64,000 nt of DNA from Citrobacter amalonaticus. Lineage in GTDB: Bacteria > Pseudomonadota > Gammaproteobacteria > Enterobacterales > Enterobacteriaceae. Shown here in pieces: positions 9,919 to 19,053 of the stretch. Position 1 is the stretch's first letter, and every line of letters starts with the position of its first letter. Made by a program: the position numbers and the translations under genes. The stretch is taken from the NCBI RefSeq assembly GCF_018252635.1, contig NZ_JAGTXM010000006.1:310001-374000 (forward strand), written 5' to 3'. The notes under the pieces are model-generated. The model saw only the letters and a program-made list of their open reading frames with translations. It ran no database searches and was not told where the DNA came from.

Positions 9919-11109
9919 TTAACCTAATGCTTTCGCCAGCAGGGTAATCGGATGTTCGCAGCGTTTACTGGTGGACATCTCGATTTGCCATTTGCAGGTC
10001 TCGCAGTCGGTCACCACGATATCCGCACCGCTCTCTTCAATCTGTTTAAACAGTGGCGTGCCGATAGCTTGCGAAGTGGGGTAGTTCTCTTTTTTAAAGC
10101 CGTAGGTGCCGGCAATTCCGCAGCACTGAGAGTCGAGTACCGTGAGTTCCAGCCCCGGAATGCGGCGCAATAGCTCAAGGGTATACAGCGTCCAGCCCAT
10201 TTTTTCCATATGGCATGGCGTGTGGTAGACCACTTTCAGCGGCAGCGTTTTCAGCGGCAGCGTTTTTCCTTCGTCCAGTTTCCGCCACAGCCAGCGGGTG
10301 GCCAGTTCGATATGTTCCCGCAGACCGCTGTTGTCGACGTCCAGCACTTCCGGATACTCGTCACGCAGTGCGAAGGTACAGGTCGAGGAGGTGGCAATCA
10401 CCGGGATCCCCTTCACGTCGATCGCTTCACGCAATGATTCGACGTTGGTTACCGCCTGTTTCCGCGCTTTATCGGTAAAACCGTTGGCAATCAGCGGCAC
10501 GCCGCAGCACTTCTCTTTGCTCAGCAGCTGGACGCCTGTGCCCATCGCGTTCAGCACCTTGATCAGGTCTTTTCCGAGCTGCGGATGGTTATAGTTCACA
10601 AAACAACCATGAAAGAAGGCAACCTGATCCTTGTACTGCGCCTGCTGGGCCGCCACGCTGCGATACCAGCGACGGAAGGTGCCGAAAGAGTATTTTGGCA
10701 ACGTGCGACGATGATCGATTTTCAGCGCGTAATCAAGCAGCTGGCGCACCGGTTTCAGCGCGGTTGCCGTGTTGACTACCGGCGCGAACGGAGTAGAAAC
10801 ACTCCCCATCAGGTCGGTGTGGCTTAAGATAAAGTTACGCAGCGACGGGCGGGAGGTGTCGTATTTTGCCCGTGCGCGCTGAATAATATCGCCAATTTTG
10901 ACATCTGAAGGACAGGCCACTTCGCAGCGTTTGCAGTTAATACAATATTTCAGCGCGTCGTCGTACAGGGCGCCATCTTTCAGGCGCAGACGCTCGCCGT
11001 CAGGACCGGCCTGTTTAGGTCCAGGGTAGCCTGGGTTAACACGGCTGACCGGACATGCGGTAGTGCATACCGTGCATTTGATGCAACTTTCAAAACTGGT
11101 ATCACTCAT
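9919..11109 (-). CDS. glpC: GlpC, anaerobic glycerol-3-phosphate dehydrogenase subunit C
   Basis: A 396-residue iron-sulfur subunit that anchors GlpAB to the inner membrane and passes electrons to menaquinone. Two N-terminal ferredoxin-like cysteine sets ([12 protein letters not shown] and [12 protein letters not shown]) bind [4Fe-4S] clusters. Two CCG domains follow ([17 protein letters not shown]). The start overlaps the glpB stop by 4 bases (ATGA). Length equals that of E. coli GlpC. Confidence 0.96.
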   Translation of the reverse strand: MSDTSFESCIKCTVCTTACPVSRVNPGYPGPKQAGPDGERLRLKDGALYDDALKYCINCKRCEVACPSDVKIGDIIQRARAKYDTSRPSLRNFILSHTDLMGSVSTPFAPVVNTATALKPVRQLLDYALKIDHRRTLPKYSFGTFRRWYRSVAAQQAQYKDQVAFFHGCFVNYNHPQLGKDLIKVLNAMGTGVQLLSKEKCCGVPLIANGFTDKARKQAVTNVESLREAIDVKGIPVIATSSTCTFALRDEYPEVLDVDNSGLREHIELATRWLWRKLDEGKTLPLKTLPLKVVYHTPCHMEKMGWTLYTLELLRRIPGLELTVLDSQCCGIAGTYGFKKENYPTSQAIGTPLFKQIEESGADIVVTDCETCKWQIEMSTSKRCEHPITLLAKALG

Positions 11110-12365
11110 TGCTCACCTCCTGCACGTGCTGCAATGTGATGGGCGGCATGTAACGCGGTGACTGCACAGACGCCGCCTCCGCATCCCTGGGCAATCGGAT
11201 CGAATCCGCCGAGAACAGAGCCAATCGCATACAGATTATCGATGGTTTTCCCCGCCAGTGACGGGCGCAGCGTCTCATCGGTGGTGACGCCAAACTGCTG
11301 CCAGGGTTGTGCATCAAAGAAATCGCGTTGATACCATTCGGCACGGGTCGCCGCTTGCTGAACATCCAGCCCCAGAATCGGTTCGCGGATACCTTCGCGT
11401 TCGGCAATCAGACCACTGCTAAAGAAACTTCCGCTGGCAAGCACCGCGAAACGCGGGCGCAGGGGGATGTCCGCATGATTGCGCGTCCAGATTTCGCTCA
11501 CCACGCCATTTTTACAGGTGACTTTCTTCACCTCATCGCCAGGCATCCAGATCCCGCCCTGGCGGACGAACTGACGCTGCAACTGGTTATGCAGTCGGAT
11601 CCCCAGCACCGATGGCGGCAGCGTAGGCAGTAGCGTGAGCGAACAGGGCAGGCGCTCGTTGAGCCAGTGCCAGAGGCTGTCATCCGCCAGACCAAAGCAG
11701 GCGGGCATGATGATCATTTCGCAGGTTTGCGCTATCGGCAACAGCGCGTCATACAACAAGGGCCATTTGTCTTCGTTATCCAGAAAACGCGCAATGTTCA
11801 CGGCGCGAAATTCGGTGGCGTTATCGCGCAACACATCCAGCTCCGGCAGGTCGATTTCGGCGGTCTCAACCTCCAGATCGTGTTGACGTAAAGAGGCGGC
11901 AGCCAGGTGCGCCTGAAAATCGAGTAACCCGCTGATCCCCACCACACAAATGCGTTTTGCCGCCAACGGCCAGACGGGAACTTCTGGTGAACTGAGCCAG
12001 GTTGAACGCAGCGTACCTAACGGGGTGACCCGCTGATGTGACTGCTGTACTTCACCGTGTAAGTGCGCGCCAGAGGCCGCCAGCAACGCCTGCGCTTGCC
12101 CGGCGAGTGTCAGTACGCGATGTGTTCCGAGTGTGGTGTAGGGATGTACAGGAGCCTGTTCGCGCAGCGCGTCCAGACCAATGGTTATGTCATTTACCGG
12201 TTGCCCATCCGGCAGCGCGCTGAGCAGATCCAGCGAGCCGGAAGAGAAGTGCAGGGCGCTCTGACCACGTGTTACCACCGCGCAGCGTAAGCCGCTCTTT
12301 TGCAACTGTAAACCGCATAGCAGTCCGGCAAGACCGCCACCCATAATGACCGTATCAAATCTCAT
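11106..12365 (-). CDS. glpB: GlpB, anaerobic glycerol-3-phosphate dehydrogenase subunit B
   Basis: A 419-residue flavoprotein subunit (FMN) of the anaerobic G3P dehydrogenase. The N-terminal dinucleotide-binding motif is [14 protein letters not shown]. The frame is open far upstream, but the protein clearly begins at [10 protein letters not shown] (12365), which overlaps the end of glpA by 11 bases. Translational coupling of glpA, glpB and glpC is therefore likely. Confidence 0.95.
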   Translation of the reverse strand: MRFDTVIMGGGLAGLLCGLQLQKSGLRCAVVTRGQSALHFSSGSLDLLSALPDGQPVNDITIGLDALREQAPVHPYTTLGTHRVLTLAGQAQALLAASGAHLHGEVQQSHQRVTPLGTLRSTWLSSPEVPVWPLAAKRICVVGISGLLDFQAHLAAASLRQHDLEVETAEIDLPELDVLRDNATEFRAVNIARFLDNEDKWPLLYDALLPIAQTCEMIIMPACFGLADDSLWHWLNERLPCSLTLLPTLPPSVLGIRLHNQLQRQFVRQGGIWMPGDEVKKVTCKNGVVSEIWTRNHADIPLRPRFAVLASGSFFSSGLIAEREGIREPILGLDVQQAATRAEWYQRDFFDAQPWQQFGVTTDETLRPSLAGKTIDNLYAIGSVLGGFDPIAQGCGGGVCAVTALHAAHHIAARAGGEQ

Positions 12366-13983
12366 CGCGCGGCTCCTTTTCCAGACCACATAATCCCTGG
12401 TACACCCAACGGGTAAATTCGCTTTCGCGCAGCGCATCACCCCAGGCGATAGGTTGTACGCCTTTCCAGCGCTCGTTGAGGAAGTCCGACAACTGGGTAA
12501 TAGACTGCGCGGCGGTGGTGATGTTAAAGCGTTGCAGCAATCCGGCAGCGCGACAGGCGCAGAGTTCACCCTGACAGGTGCCCATCCCCACGCGGGTGCG
12601 ACGACGGAGATCCAACAGGCTGTTGACGTTTAAATTTTCGACGGCGTACTGCACTTCACCGGCAGTGACGGCTTCACATTCACAGACCAGACTGCGGTGT
12701 TGACGGCCATGGCTCAACCAGGCCGGTGTACGGTCGCCGTGGCGATACACCGCAGAACCGCGCAGTGGAGCAGGCAGGGAGATCACGCGCTTTAGTGTGT
12801 TTTCCGTAGGCTCCTGCGAGCCAGGCAGTGGTGTGTCTGCGGTGATGCATGGGCGGGTATTGCCAAGTTTACGGCAGACCGCGTCAGTGGCCCATTCTGC
12901 CATCAGACGGTAGGTCATCAGTTTACCGCCGGTGATAGTGATAAACCCGTCCAGACCGTCGCGTTTCACGTGATCGAACAGCACAATGCCGCGACTGACA
13001 TTACGACCGCTGGGATCATCATCGCTTGCCACCAGCGGGCGTACCCCGGAATAGGCGCGCAAAATGCGGGTTTTCGCCATAATCGGCGCCAGTTTTTCAC
13101 CTTCACGCAGCAGAATATCGACCTCATCAGCGGTGACGCGGTTGCTGTCGATATCGTTGTAATCAATGTGGGTTGAGGTGGTACCAATCAGCGAAATCGT
13201 GTCGCCGGGCACCAGAATATCGGCATCGGACGGTTTGCGGCAACGGTTAATGACGTGCTGGTTGATGCGGTGATCCATGATCAGCAGCGAGCCTTTCGCC
13301 GGGAACATGCGGATGCTCAAATCGGCATACTCCGCGATCCGCTGTCCCCAGATGCCTGCAGCGTTAACCACCACCGGCGCATACAGCGTTTGCGTTTCGC
13401 CATTGAGATGGTTACGCACATGCACACCGCTAACGGTCGCGCCTTCACGGATCAATCCAGTCACCTCGTGGGCTGTCAGGATAATGGCACCGTGCTCTTT
13501 CGCATCGAGCATGTTGGCGGCAGTCAGGCGGAACGGATCGACCGTTCCATCCGGCACTTTGACCGCGCCGATCAGTTGTGGATTCACCGACGGCTCGATG
13601 ATCCGCGCCTGCTGTGGGTCGATCGCTTCGGCGCGAATGCCAGCTTCTTCGCAGGCGCGAATAAAGGTGGCCTGAAAGGAAAGCTCATCCTCAGGCAGGG
13701 TAATGAACAGACCGTCCGTCGGCTCAACGCAGTGGCGGGCGATACGTTTCAGAATCTGGTTTTCGCTGATGCATTCACGGGCGGATTCCGCGTCGGTCAC
13801 GGCATAACGCGCGCCGCTGTGCAGCAGCCCGTGGTTACGGCCGGTTGCACCGGTCGCAATATCATGACGTTCGACTAAAATGACACGCAGACCGCGCAGC
13901 GCGCAGTCACGGGCAATTCCTGCACCTGTGGCACCGCCCCCAATGATAATCACGTCACTTGTTTGCGAGTCGCGAGTTTTCAT
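12355..13983 (-). CDS. glpA: GlpA, anaerobic glycerol-3-phosphate dehydrogenase subunit A
   Basis: The 542-residue catalytic FAD subunit oxidising sn-glycerol-3-phosphate to dihydroxyacetone phosphate. The FAD-binding motif [19 protein letters not shown] lies at residues 13-31. A C-terminal BFD-like [2Fe-2S] cysteine region has CECEAV and [14 protein letters not shown] precedes the ATG. It is the first gene of glpABC, divergent from glpTQ; the shared region carries CRP and GlpR-like sites. Confidence 0.96.
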   Translation of the reverse strand: MKTRDSQTSDVIIIGGGATGAGIARDCALRGLRVILVERHDIATGATGRNHGLLHSGARYAVTDAESARECISENQILKRIARHCVEPTDGLFITLPEDELSFQATFIRACEEAGIRAEAIDPQQARIIEPSVNPQLIGAVKVPDGTVDPFRLTAANMLDAKEHGAIILTAHEVTGLIREGATVSGVHVRNHLNGETQTLYAPVVVNAAGIWGQRIAEYADLSIRMFPAKGSLLIMDHRINQHVINRCRKPSDADILVPGDTISLIGTTSTHIDYNDIDSNRVTADEVDILLREGEKLAPIMAKTRILRAYSGVRPLVASDDDPSGRNVSRGIVLFDHVKRDGLDGFITITGGKLMTYRLMAEWATDAVCRKLGNTRPCITADTPLPGSQEPTENTLKRVISLPAPLRGSAVYRHGDRTPAWLSHGRQHRSLVCECEAVTAGEVQYAVENLNVNSLLDLRRRTRVGMGTCQGELCACRAAGLLQRFNITTAAQSITQLSDFLNERWKGVQPIAWGDALRESEFTRWVYQGLCGLEKEPRDEI

Positions 13984-14040
13984 TGTTTTCCCTCACAGTT
14001 CGTTTTTTATCATTTAGCCACATAAAAAGCATGGTTTGTT

Positions 14041-14091
14041 TGATTTCGCGCATATTCGCTCATAATTCGAAAATGAAACGTGATTTCGTGC
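14041..14091. promoter_or_regulatory. Array of GlpR-type half-sites between glpA and glpT
   Basis: Four TTCG cores with AT-rich flanks recur in 50 bases (GATTTCGCGC, ATATTCGCTC, AATTCGAAAA, GATTTCGTGC), resembling halves of the GlpR operator. None forms a full consensus operator, so assignment rests on location in the glpABC/glpTQ control region. Confidence 0.45.
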
Positions 14092-14127
14092 GCCTTTCTG
14101 AACATTTGTCATAAATCTGTAACAATA

Positions 14128-14143
14128 TGTGCTGTAATTCACA
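14128..14143 (+). promoter_or_regulatory. CRP site for glpTQ
   Basis: TGTGC-TGTAAT-TCACA matches the CRP consensus at 9 of 10 core bases. Its centre is about 40 bases before a plausible glpT start near 14176 (-10-like CATAAC at 14163-14168), as expected for a class II site. Confidence 0.75.
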
Positions 14144-14254
14144 TTCTCGGCATGTATCTTTGCATAACATCGCGACCACACTGGAAGCAGCGGGGTTGCT
14201 TGTACCACCTGCGGTGTTTACCACTTATAAAAGACGGGCCACGGAGGCTACATT

Positions 14255-15613
14255 ATGTTGAGTATTTTTAAACCAGCGGCGCACAAAGCTCGCTTGCCAG
14301 CAGCGGAGATCGATCCGACTTATCGTCGGCTTCGCTGGCAGATTTTCCTGGGGATATTCTTTGGCTATGCCGCGTACTATCTGGTGCGCAAGAACTTTGC
14401 ACTGGCGATGCCGTACCTGGTCGAGCAGGGCTTTTCACGAGGTGATTTAGGGTTCGCACTGTCGGGGATCTCTATCGCTTACGGATTTTCGAAATTCATC
14501 ATGGGGTCGGTCTCGGATCGCTCGAATCCGCGCGTCTTCCTGCCGGCCGGTCTGATTCTGGCCGCCGCAGTCATGCTGTTTATGGGCTTTGTGCCATGGG
14601 CGACATCGAGCATTGCTGTTATGTTTGTGCTGCTGTTCCTCTGCGGCTGGTTCCAGGGCATGGGATGGCCGCCGTGCGGACGCACCATGGTGCACTGGTG
14701 GTCGCAGAAAGAGCGTGGCGGAATTGTCTCCGTCTGGAACTGCGCGCATAACGTCGGCGGCGGGATCCCTCCGTTACTGTTCCTGCTCGGGATGGCCTGG
14801 TTTAACGACTGGAAAGCCGCGCTGTATATGCCTGCTTTCGGGGCGATCCTCGTGGCGATTTTCGCGTTCGCACTGATGCGTGATACCCCGCAGTCCTGTG
14901 GTTTGCCGCCTATCGAAGAGTACAAAAACGATTATCCGGACGACTACAACGAAAAAGCGGAAGAAGAACTGACCGCGAAGCAGATTTTCATGCAGTACGT
15001 CTTGCCGAACAAACTGCTGTGGTACATCGCTATCGCTAACGTCTTCGTTTATCTGCTGCGTTACGGCATCCTCGACTGGTCTCCGACCTATCTGAAGGAA
15101 GTGAAACACTTCGCGCTGGATAAATCCTCCTGGGCCTACTTCTTCTATGAGTACGCCGGTATTCCTGGCACCCTGCTGTGTGGCTGGATGTCGGATAAAG
15201 TGTTCCGTGGCAACCGTGGCGCAACCGGTGTGTTCTTTATGACGCTGGTAACTATCGCTACCATCGTTTACTGGATGAACCCGGCCGGTAACCCGACTGT
15301 CGATATGATTTGTATGATTGTCATCGGCTTCCTGATTTACGGTCCGGTCATGCTGATTGGTCTGCACGCGCTGGAACTGGCGCCGAAGAAAGCGGCGGGG
15401 ACCGCAGCAGGCTTTACCGGCCTGTTTGGTTACCTCGGCGGCTCCGTGGCGGCGAGCGCTATCGTTGGCTATACCGTTGACTTCTTCGGCTGGGACGGCG
15501 GTTTCATGGTAATGATCGGCGGCAGTATTCTGGCGGTGATCCTGCTGGTTATTGTCATGATCGGTGAAAAACGCCATCACGAAGAACTGCAACAGAAACG
15601 CAACGGGGGCTAA
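14255..15613 (+). CDS. glpT: GlpT, glycerol-3-phosphate:phosphate antiporter
   Basis: A 452-residue major facilitator of the organophosphate:Pi antiporter family with 12 membrane helices. Substrate-binding arginines are in [13 protein letters not shown] and in the second half ([10 protein letters not shown]). It imports glycerol-3-phosphate, and also fosfomycin, across the inner membrane. ACGGAGG is a strong ribosome binding site. glpQ follows after 4 bases. Confidence 0.97.
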   Translation: MLSIFKPAAHKARLPAAEIDPTYRRLRWQIFLGIFFGYAAYYLVRKNFALAMPYLVEQGFSRGDLGFALSGISIAYGFSKFIMGSVSDRSNPRVFLPAGLILAAAVMLFMGFVPWATSSIAVMFVLLFLCGWFQGMGWPPCGRTMVHWWSQKERGGIVSVWNCAHNVGGGIPPLLFLLGMAWFNDWKAALYMPAFGAILVAIFAFALMRDTPQSCGLPPIEEYKNDYPDDYNEKAEEELTAKQIFMQYVLPNKLLWYIAIANVFVYLLRYGILDWSPTYLKEVKHFALDKSSWAYFFYEYAGIPGTLLCGWMSDKVFRGNRGATGVFFMTLVTIATIVYWMNPAGNPTVDMICMIVIGFLIYGPVMLIGLHALELAPKKAAGTAAGFTGLFGYLGGSVAASAIVGYTVDFFGWDGGFMVMIGGSILAVILLVIVMIGEKRHHEELQQKRNGG

Positions 15614-15617
15614 GTGA

Positions 15618-16694
15618 ATGAAAACAGCACTGAAAAACCTGAGTCTGACGCTGATGATGGCGGGCGCGGTAATGGGAAGCCATGCCCTGGCCGCCAGCAG
15701 CACCGATAAAGTCGTCATTGCCCACCGCGGTGCGAGCGGCTATCTGCCGGAACATACGCTGCCCGCGAAAGCGATGGCCTATGCGCAGGGGGCGGATTAT
15801 CTGGAACAGGATCTGGTGATGACCAAAGACGACCACCTGGTCGTCCTGCATGACCATTACCTGGATCGCGTCACGGACGTTGCTGAGCGTTTCCCCGAAC
15901 GGGCGCGCAATGACGGTCGCTACTACGCCATCGATTTTACGCTGGACGAAATCAAATCCCTGAAGTTTACCGAAGGGTTTGATCTGGAGAATGGTAAGAA
16001 GGTACAGACCTATCCAGGCCGTTTCCCGATGGGTAAATCGGACTTCCGCGTGCATACCTTTGCCGAAGAGATCGAGTTTATTCAGGGGCTGAACCATTCT
16101 ACCGGCAAGAATATCGGTATCTATCCGGAGATCAAAGCACCGTGGTTCCATCATCAGGAAGGGAAAGACATCGCGGCAAAGACGCTGGAAGTGCTGAAAA
16201 AATATGGTTACAGCGATAAACAGGACAAAGTATATCTGCAAAGTTTTGACGTGGCGGAACTCAAGCGCATCAAAAACGAGCTAGAACCCAAAATGGGGAT
16301 GGACCTGAACCTGGTACAGTTGATTGCGTATACCGACTGGAATGAAACTCAGGAGAAAAAGCCAGACGGCAGTTGGGTCAATTACAACTACGACTGGATG
16401 TTCAAACCCGGGGCGATGAAACAGGTGGCGGAATATGCGGACGGTATCGGTCCGGACTACCACATGCTGATTGATGAGAAGTCGACGAAAGGCAATATCG
16501 TGTTGACTGGCATGGTTCAGGACGCCCATCAGAATAAGATGACGGTTCATCCTTATACGGTGCGCGCCGATCAGTTGCCGGATTATACGACGGACGTGAA
16601 TCAGCTGTACGACATTCTGTATAACAAAGCGGGTGTGGACGGGCTGTTCACCGACTTTCCCGATAAAGCGGTGATGTTCTTACGTAAAGAGTAA
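15618..16694 (+). CDS. glpQ: GlpQ, periplasmic glycerophosphodiester phosphodiesterase
   Basis: A 358-residue periplasmic enzyme that hydrolyses deacylated phospholipids to glycerol-3-phosphate, supplying GlpT. A signal peptide ends about residue 25 (SHALA|ASS). The GDPD active site begins with IAHRGASGYLPEHT (His36, Arg37) and continues with HDHYLDRVT. Partner of glpT in one operon, closed by a terminator. Confidence 0.97.
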   Translation: MKTALKNLSLTLMMAGAVMGSHALAASSTDKVVIAHRGASGYLPEHTLPAKAMAYAQGADYLEQDLVMTKDDHLVVLHDHYLDRVTDVAERFPERARNDGRYYAIDFTLDEIKSLKFTEGFDLENGKKVQTYPGRFPMGKSDFRVHTFAEEIEFIQGLNHSTGKNIGIYPEIKAPWFHHQEGKDIAAKTLEVLKKYGYSDKQDKVYLQSFDVAELKRIKNELEPKMGMDLNLVQLIAYTDWNETQEKKPDGSWVNYNYDWMFKPGAMKQVAEYADGIGPDYHMLIDEKSTKGNIVLTGMVQDAHQNKMTVHPYTVRADQLPDYTTDVNQLYDILYNKAGVDGLFTDFPDKAVMFLRKE

Positions 16695-16714
16695 AACTGC
16701 GTTAACTCTCTCCA

Positions 16715-16761
16715 CTGCACCCCAAAAGCGGGCAACCGCTCAGTAAGGTGCAGTTTTTTTT
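16715..16761 (+). terminator. Terminator after glpTQ
   Basis: Two-part stem: CTGCACC (16715-16721) with GGTGCAG (16747-16753), and inside it AGCGG with CCGCT around GCAA. Eight Ts follow at 16754-16761. Confidence 0.88.
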
Positions 16762-16790
16762 ATCTCATTTTCATAAAAAAAGACCTGAAA

Positions 16791-16864
16791 AACGCACACC
16801 AGATCAAGAAATCCACGCCGGAACATAAATAACTTAAGAAATTCTTAAGCAGGCGATTTATATT
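16791..16864 (+). promoter_or_regulatory. inaA control region: marbox-like site and PmrA-box-like palindrome
   Basis: 16791-16810 contains GCAC followed by ATCAAG with marbox spacing, a partial match to the MarA/SoxS/Rob site; inaA is a known member of that regulon in E. coli. 16833-16849 reads CTTAAGAAATTCTTAAG. It is a perfect palindrome and also two CTTAAG half-sites 5 bases apart, as in PmrA boxes. A -10-like TATATT lies at 16859-16864. TAACTT at 16830-16835 is an alternative -10. Confidence 0.45.
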
Positions 16865-16910
16865 AATCATCTGAATAGTTTATGTCGTTATTGTAACGGA
16901 TGAGGCAGAA

Positions 16911-17549
16911 ATGGTGCAGGAAGAGTTTAATCACTGGTGGGCAACGGAAGGCGATTGGGTCGAAGAACCGAATTATCGACGCAAAGGGATGAGCGGTGTG
17001 CAATGCATCGAACGTGACGGGAAGAAACTGTATGTGAAGCGGATGACTCAGCACCTGTTTCACTCGATACGCTATCCCTTCGGACGTCCGACGATTGTGC
17101 GCGAGATCGAGGTGATCAACGAACTGGCCCGTGCGGGTGTTATCGTGCCGAAAATTGTCTATGGCAAAGCGACAAAAATTGACGGTGAGTGGCGTGCGCT
17201 GCTGATCACTGAAGATATGAAAGGCTTTGTGAGCATTGAGGAGTGGTATAAACAGCATGCGGTGACGCCATATCCTGATGAGGTGCGCGATGCAATGTTA
17301 AAAGCGGTCGCGTTGGCCTTTAAAAAGATGCACAGCGTCAATCGTCAGCACGGCTGCTGCTATGTACGCCATATCTATGTGAAAACGGAAGGGACGGTTG
17401 AAGCAGGGTTTTTAGATCTGGAAAAAAGCCGCCGTCGTTTGCGTCGTCATAAAGCGGCACAACATGACTTTTCCCAGCTTGAGAAGTACCTGAGTCCCAT
17501 CCCGAAAGCGGACTGGGAACAGGTGAAAGCGTATTACTACGCGCTGTAA
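16911..17549 (+). CDS. inaA: InaA, acid-inducible Kdo/WaaP-family putative kinase
   Basis: A 212-residue protein of the lipopolysaccharide kinase-like (Kdo/WaaP) family. The catalytic-lysine region is LYVKRMT, followed by REIEVINELARAG and the LLITEDM hinge. The HRD-like loop is weak (VNRQHGCCYVRHIYV) and the DFG position reads FLDLEKSRRR. E. coli InaA is induced by weak acids and by MarA/SoxS/Rob; its substrate is unknown. Start at 16911 with GAGGCAG seven bases upstream. It is monocistronic and its stop nearly abuts the convergent yfaE stop. Confidence 0.92.
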   Translation: MVQEEFNHWWATEGDWVEEPNYRRKGMSGVQCIERDGKKLYVKRMTQHLFHSIRYPFGRPTIVREIEVINELARAGVIVPKIVYGKATKIDGEWRALLITEDMKGFVSIEEWYKQHAVTPYPDEVRDAMLKAVALAFKKMHSVNRQHGCCYVRHIYVKTEGTVEAGFLDLEKSRRRLRRHKAAQHDFSQLEKYLSPIPKADWEQVKAYYYAL

Positions 17550-17555
17550 CGCGCG

Positions 17556-17810
17556 TTACATCTCAATTTCAATATCGCCTTTTGCCCTGCAGCAGCAGGG
17601 CAAAATTTCGCCTGGCTGAATGAACGCTAACGGTTCCGCGATCCAGTCGACCTGGCCTGTAATCAGCCGGGTACGGCATGAGCCGCAATAGCCTTCGCGG
17701 CACTGATATTCCACTTCAACGTTGTGCGACTCAAGTGCGGCGAGCAGGGAAGGGTGTTCATCCTGGCACAGCAGCTGTGTGCCAGTGATGCGCAGCGTGA
17801 CGCGTCCCAT
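17556..17810 (-). CDS. yfaE: YfaE, [2Fe-2S] ferredoxin for NrdB cofactor maintenance
   Basis: An 84-residue plant-type ferredoxin. Cluster cysteines are in CREGYCGSC plus a distal cysteine in PCCCRAKG. In E. coli it delivers electrons to assemble and regenerate the diferric-tyrosyl radical cofactor of NrdB. The start overlaps the nrdB stop by one base, so the two are translationally coupled. Confidence 0.96.
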   Translation of the reverse strand: MGRVTLRITGTQLLCQDEHPSLLAALESHNVEVEYQCREGYCGSCRTRLITGQVDWIAEPLAFIQPGEILPCCCRAKGDIEIEM

Positions 17811-18940
17811 CAGAGCTGGAAGTTACTCAGATCGTCGGTATCGACTTCAGAGTCAATCTGCCCGACCAGATAAGAACTCACTTCCACTTCCTGCGGGGCC
17901 ACCTGAACGTTATCGGACACCAGCCAGGTGTTGATCCACGGAATCGGATTTGAACGGGTCTGGAACGGCAGATCCAGACCGACTGCCTGCATACGAATGT
18001 TGGTGATGTATTCGACATACTGGCAAAGAATGTCTTTGTTCAGGCCGATCATCGAGCCGTCGCGGAACAGATAGTCTGCCCACTCTTTTTCCTGCAGGGC
18101 GGCCTGCACAAACAGGTCATAGCACTCCTGCTTACACTCTTCAGCAATTTCTGCCATTTCCGGATCGTCAACGCCGCTGCGCAACAGGTTCAGCATATGC
18201 TGAGTGCCGGTCAGGTGCAGCGCTTCGTCACGGGCAATCAGACGAATGATTTTAGCGTTGCCTTCCATCAGTTCGCGCTCGGCGAAAGCGAATGAGCAGG
18301 CGAAGCTGACGTAGAAGCGGATGGCTTCCAGCGCGTTGACGCTCATCAGGCACAGATAGAGTTTTTTCTTCAGTTCACGCAGGTTCACGGTGACGGTTTT
18401 GCCGTTCACGGTGTGCGTCCCTTCGCCCAGCAGATGCCAGTAGCTGGTCATCTCAATCAGCTCATCGTAATAGCTGGAAATGCCTTCCGCACGTTTCTGG
18501 ATCTGCTCGTTGGTGACGATGTCATCAAACACGATGGCTGGATCGTTAACGATATTACGGATGATATGAGTGTAAGAGCGTGAGTGAATGGTCTCGGAGA
18601 AGGCCCAGGTTTCGACCCAGGTTTCCAGTTCCGGGATGGAGATCAGCGGCAGCAACGCCACGTTCGGGCTACGTCCCTGAATAGAGTCCAGCAGCGTCTG
18701 GTATTTCAGGTTACTGATAAAGATGTGTTTCTCATGCTCCGGTAACGCCTGGTAGTCGATGCGGTCGCGGGAAACGTCAACCTCTTCCGGGCGCCAGAAG
18801 AACGAGAGCTGCTTTTCGATCAGCTTTTCGAAGATGTCATATTTTTGCTGATCGTAACGGGCCACGTTAACCGGCTGACCAAAAAACATCGGTTCCAGAA
18901 GCTGGTCATTTTTCGTCTGTGAAAAAGTGGTGTATGCCAT
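17810..18940 (-). CDS. nrdB: NrdB, class Ia ribonucleotide reductase beta subunit
   Basis: The 376-residue radical-generating subunit. The radical tyrosine is in [11 protein letters not shown] (residue 123 counting Met, Tyr122 in mature numbering). Iron ligands are visible: Asp85 (TLLD), Glu116 and His119 (SETIHS), and the later EAIRF and DEALHL groups. The C-terminal tail ([10 protein letters not shown]) is the NrdA-docking peptide. It lies between nrdA and yfaE; a REP element sits in the 113-base nrdA-nrdB gap. Confidence 0.97.
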   Translation of the reverse strand: MAYTTFSQTKNDQLLEPMFFGQPVNVARYDQQKYDIFEKLIEKQLSFFWRPEEVDVSRDRIDYQALPEHEKHIFISNLKYQTLLDSIQGRSPNVALLPLISIPELETWVETWAFSETIHSRSYTHIIRNIVNDPAIVFDDIVTNEQIQKRAEGISSYYDELIEMTSYWHLLGEGTHTVNGKTVTVNLRELKKKLYLCLMSVNALEAIRFYVSFACSFAFAERELMEGNAKIIRLIARDEALHLTGTQHMLNLLRSGVDDPEMAEIAEECKQECYDLFVQAALQEKEWADYLFRDGSMIGLNKDILCQYVEYITNIRMQAVGLDLPFQTRSNPIPWINTWLVSDNVQVAPQEVEVSSYLVGQIDSEVDTDDLSNFQL

Positions 18941-18965
18941 GAATATGTCCTGTTTGGAGTTTAAT

Positions 18966-19048
18966 CCCGGATGGCGCGACGCTTATCCGGCCTACAACAC
19001 GATGCATTTGTAGGCCGGATAAGGCGTTTACGCCGCCATCCGGCATCA
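18966..19048. repeat. REP/BIME element between nrdA and nrdB
   Basis: Two opposed PU units with the GCCGGATGGCG...CTTATCCGGCCTAC core facing each other. It lies inside the nrdA-nrdB-yfaE operon, where it can stabilise the upstream transcript or bind gyrase. Confidence 0.9.
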
Positions 19049-19053
19049 CAATA

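Noticed and set aside
14774-15718. 314-codon minus-strand frame
   Set aside because: Antisense to glpT and glpQ, both clearly real; no recognisable motifs.
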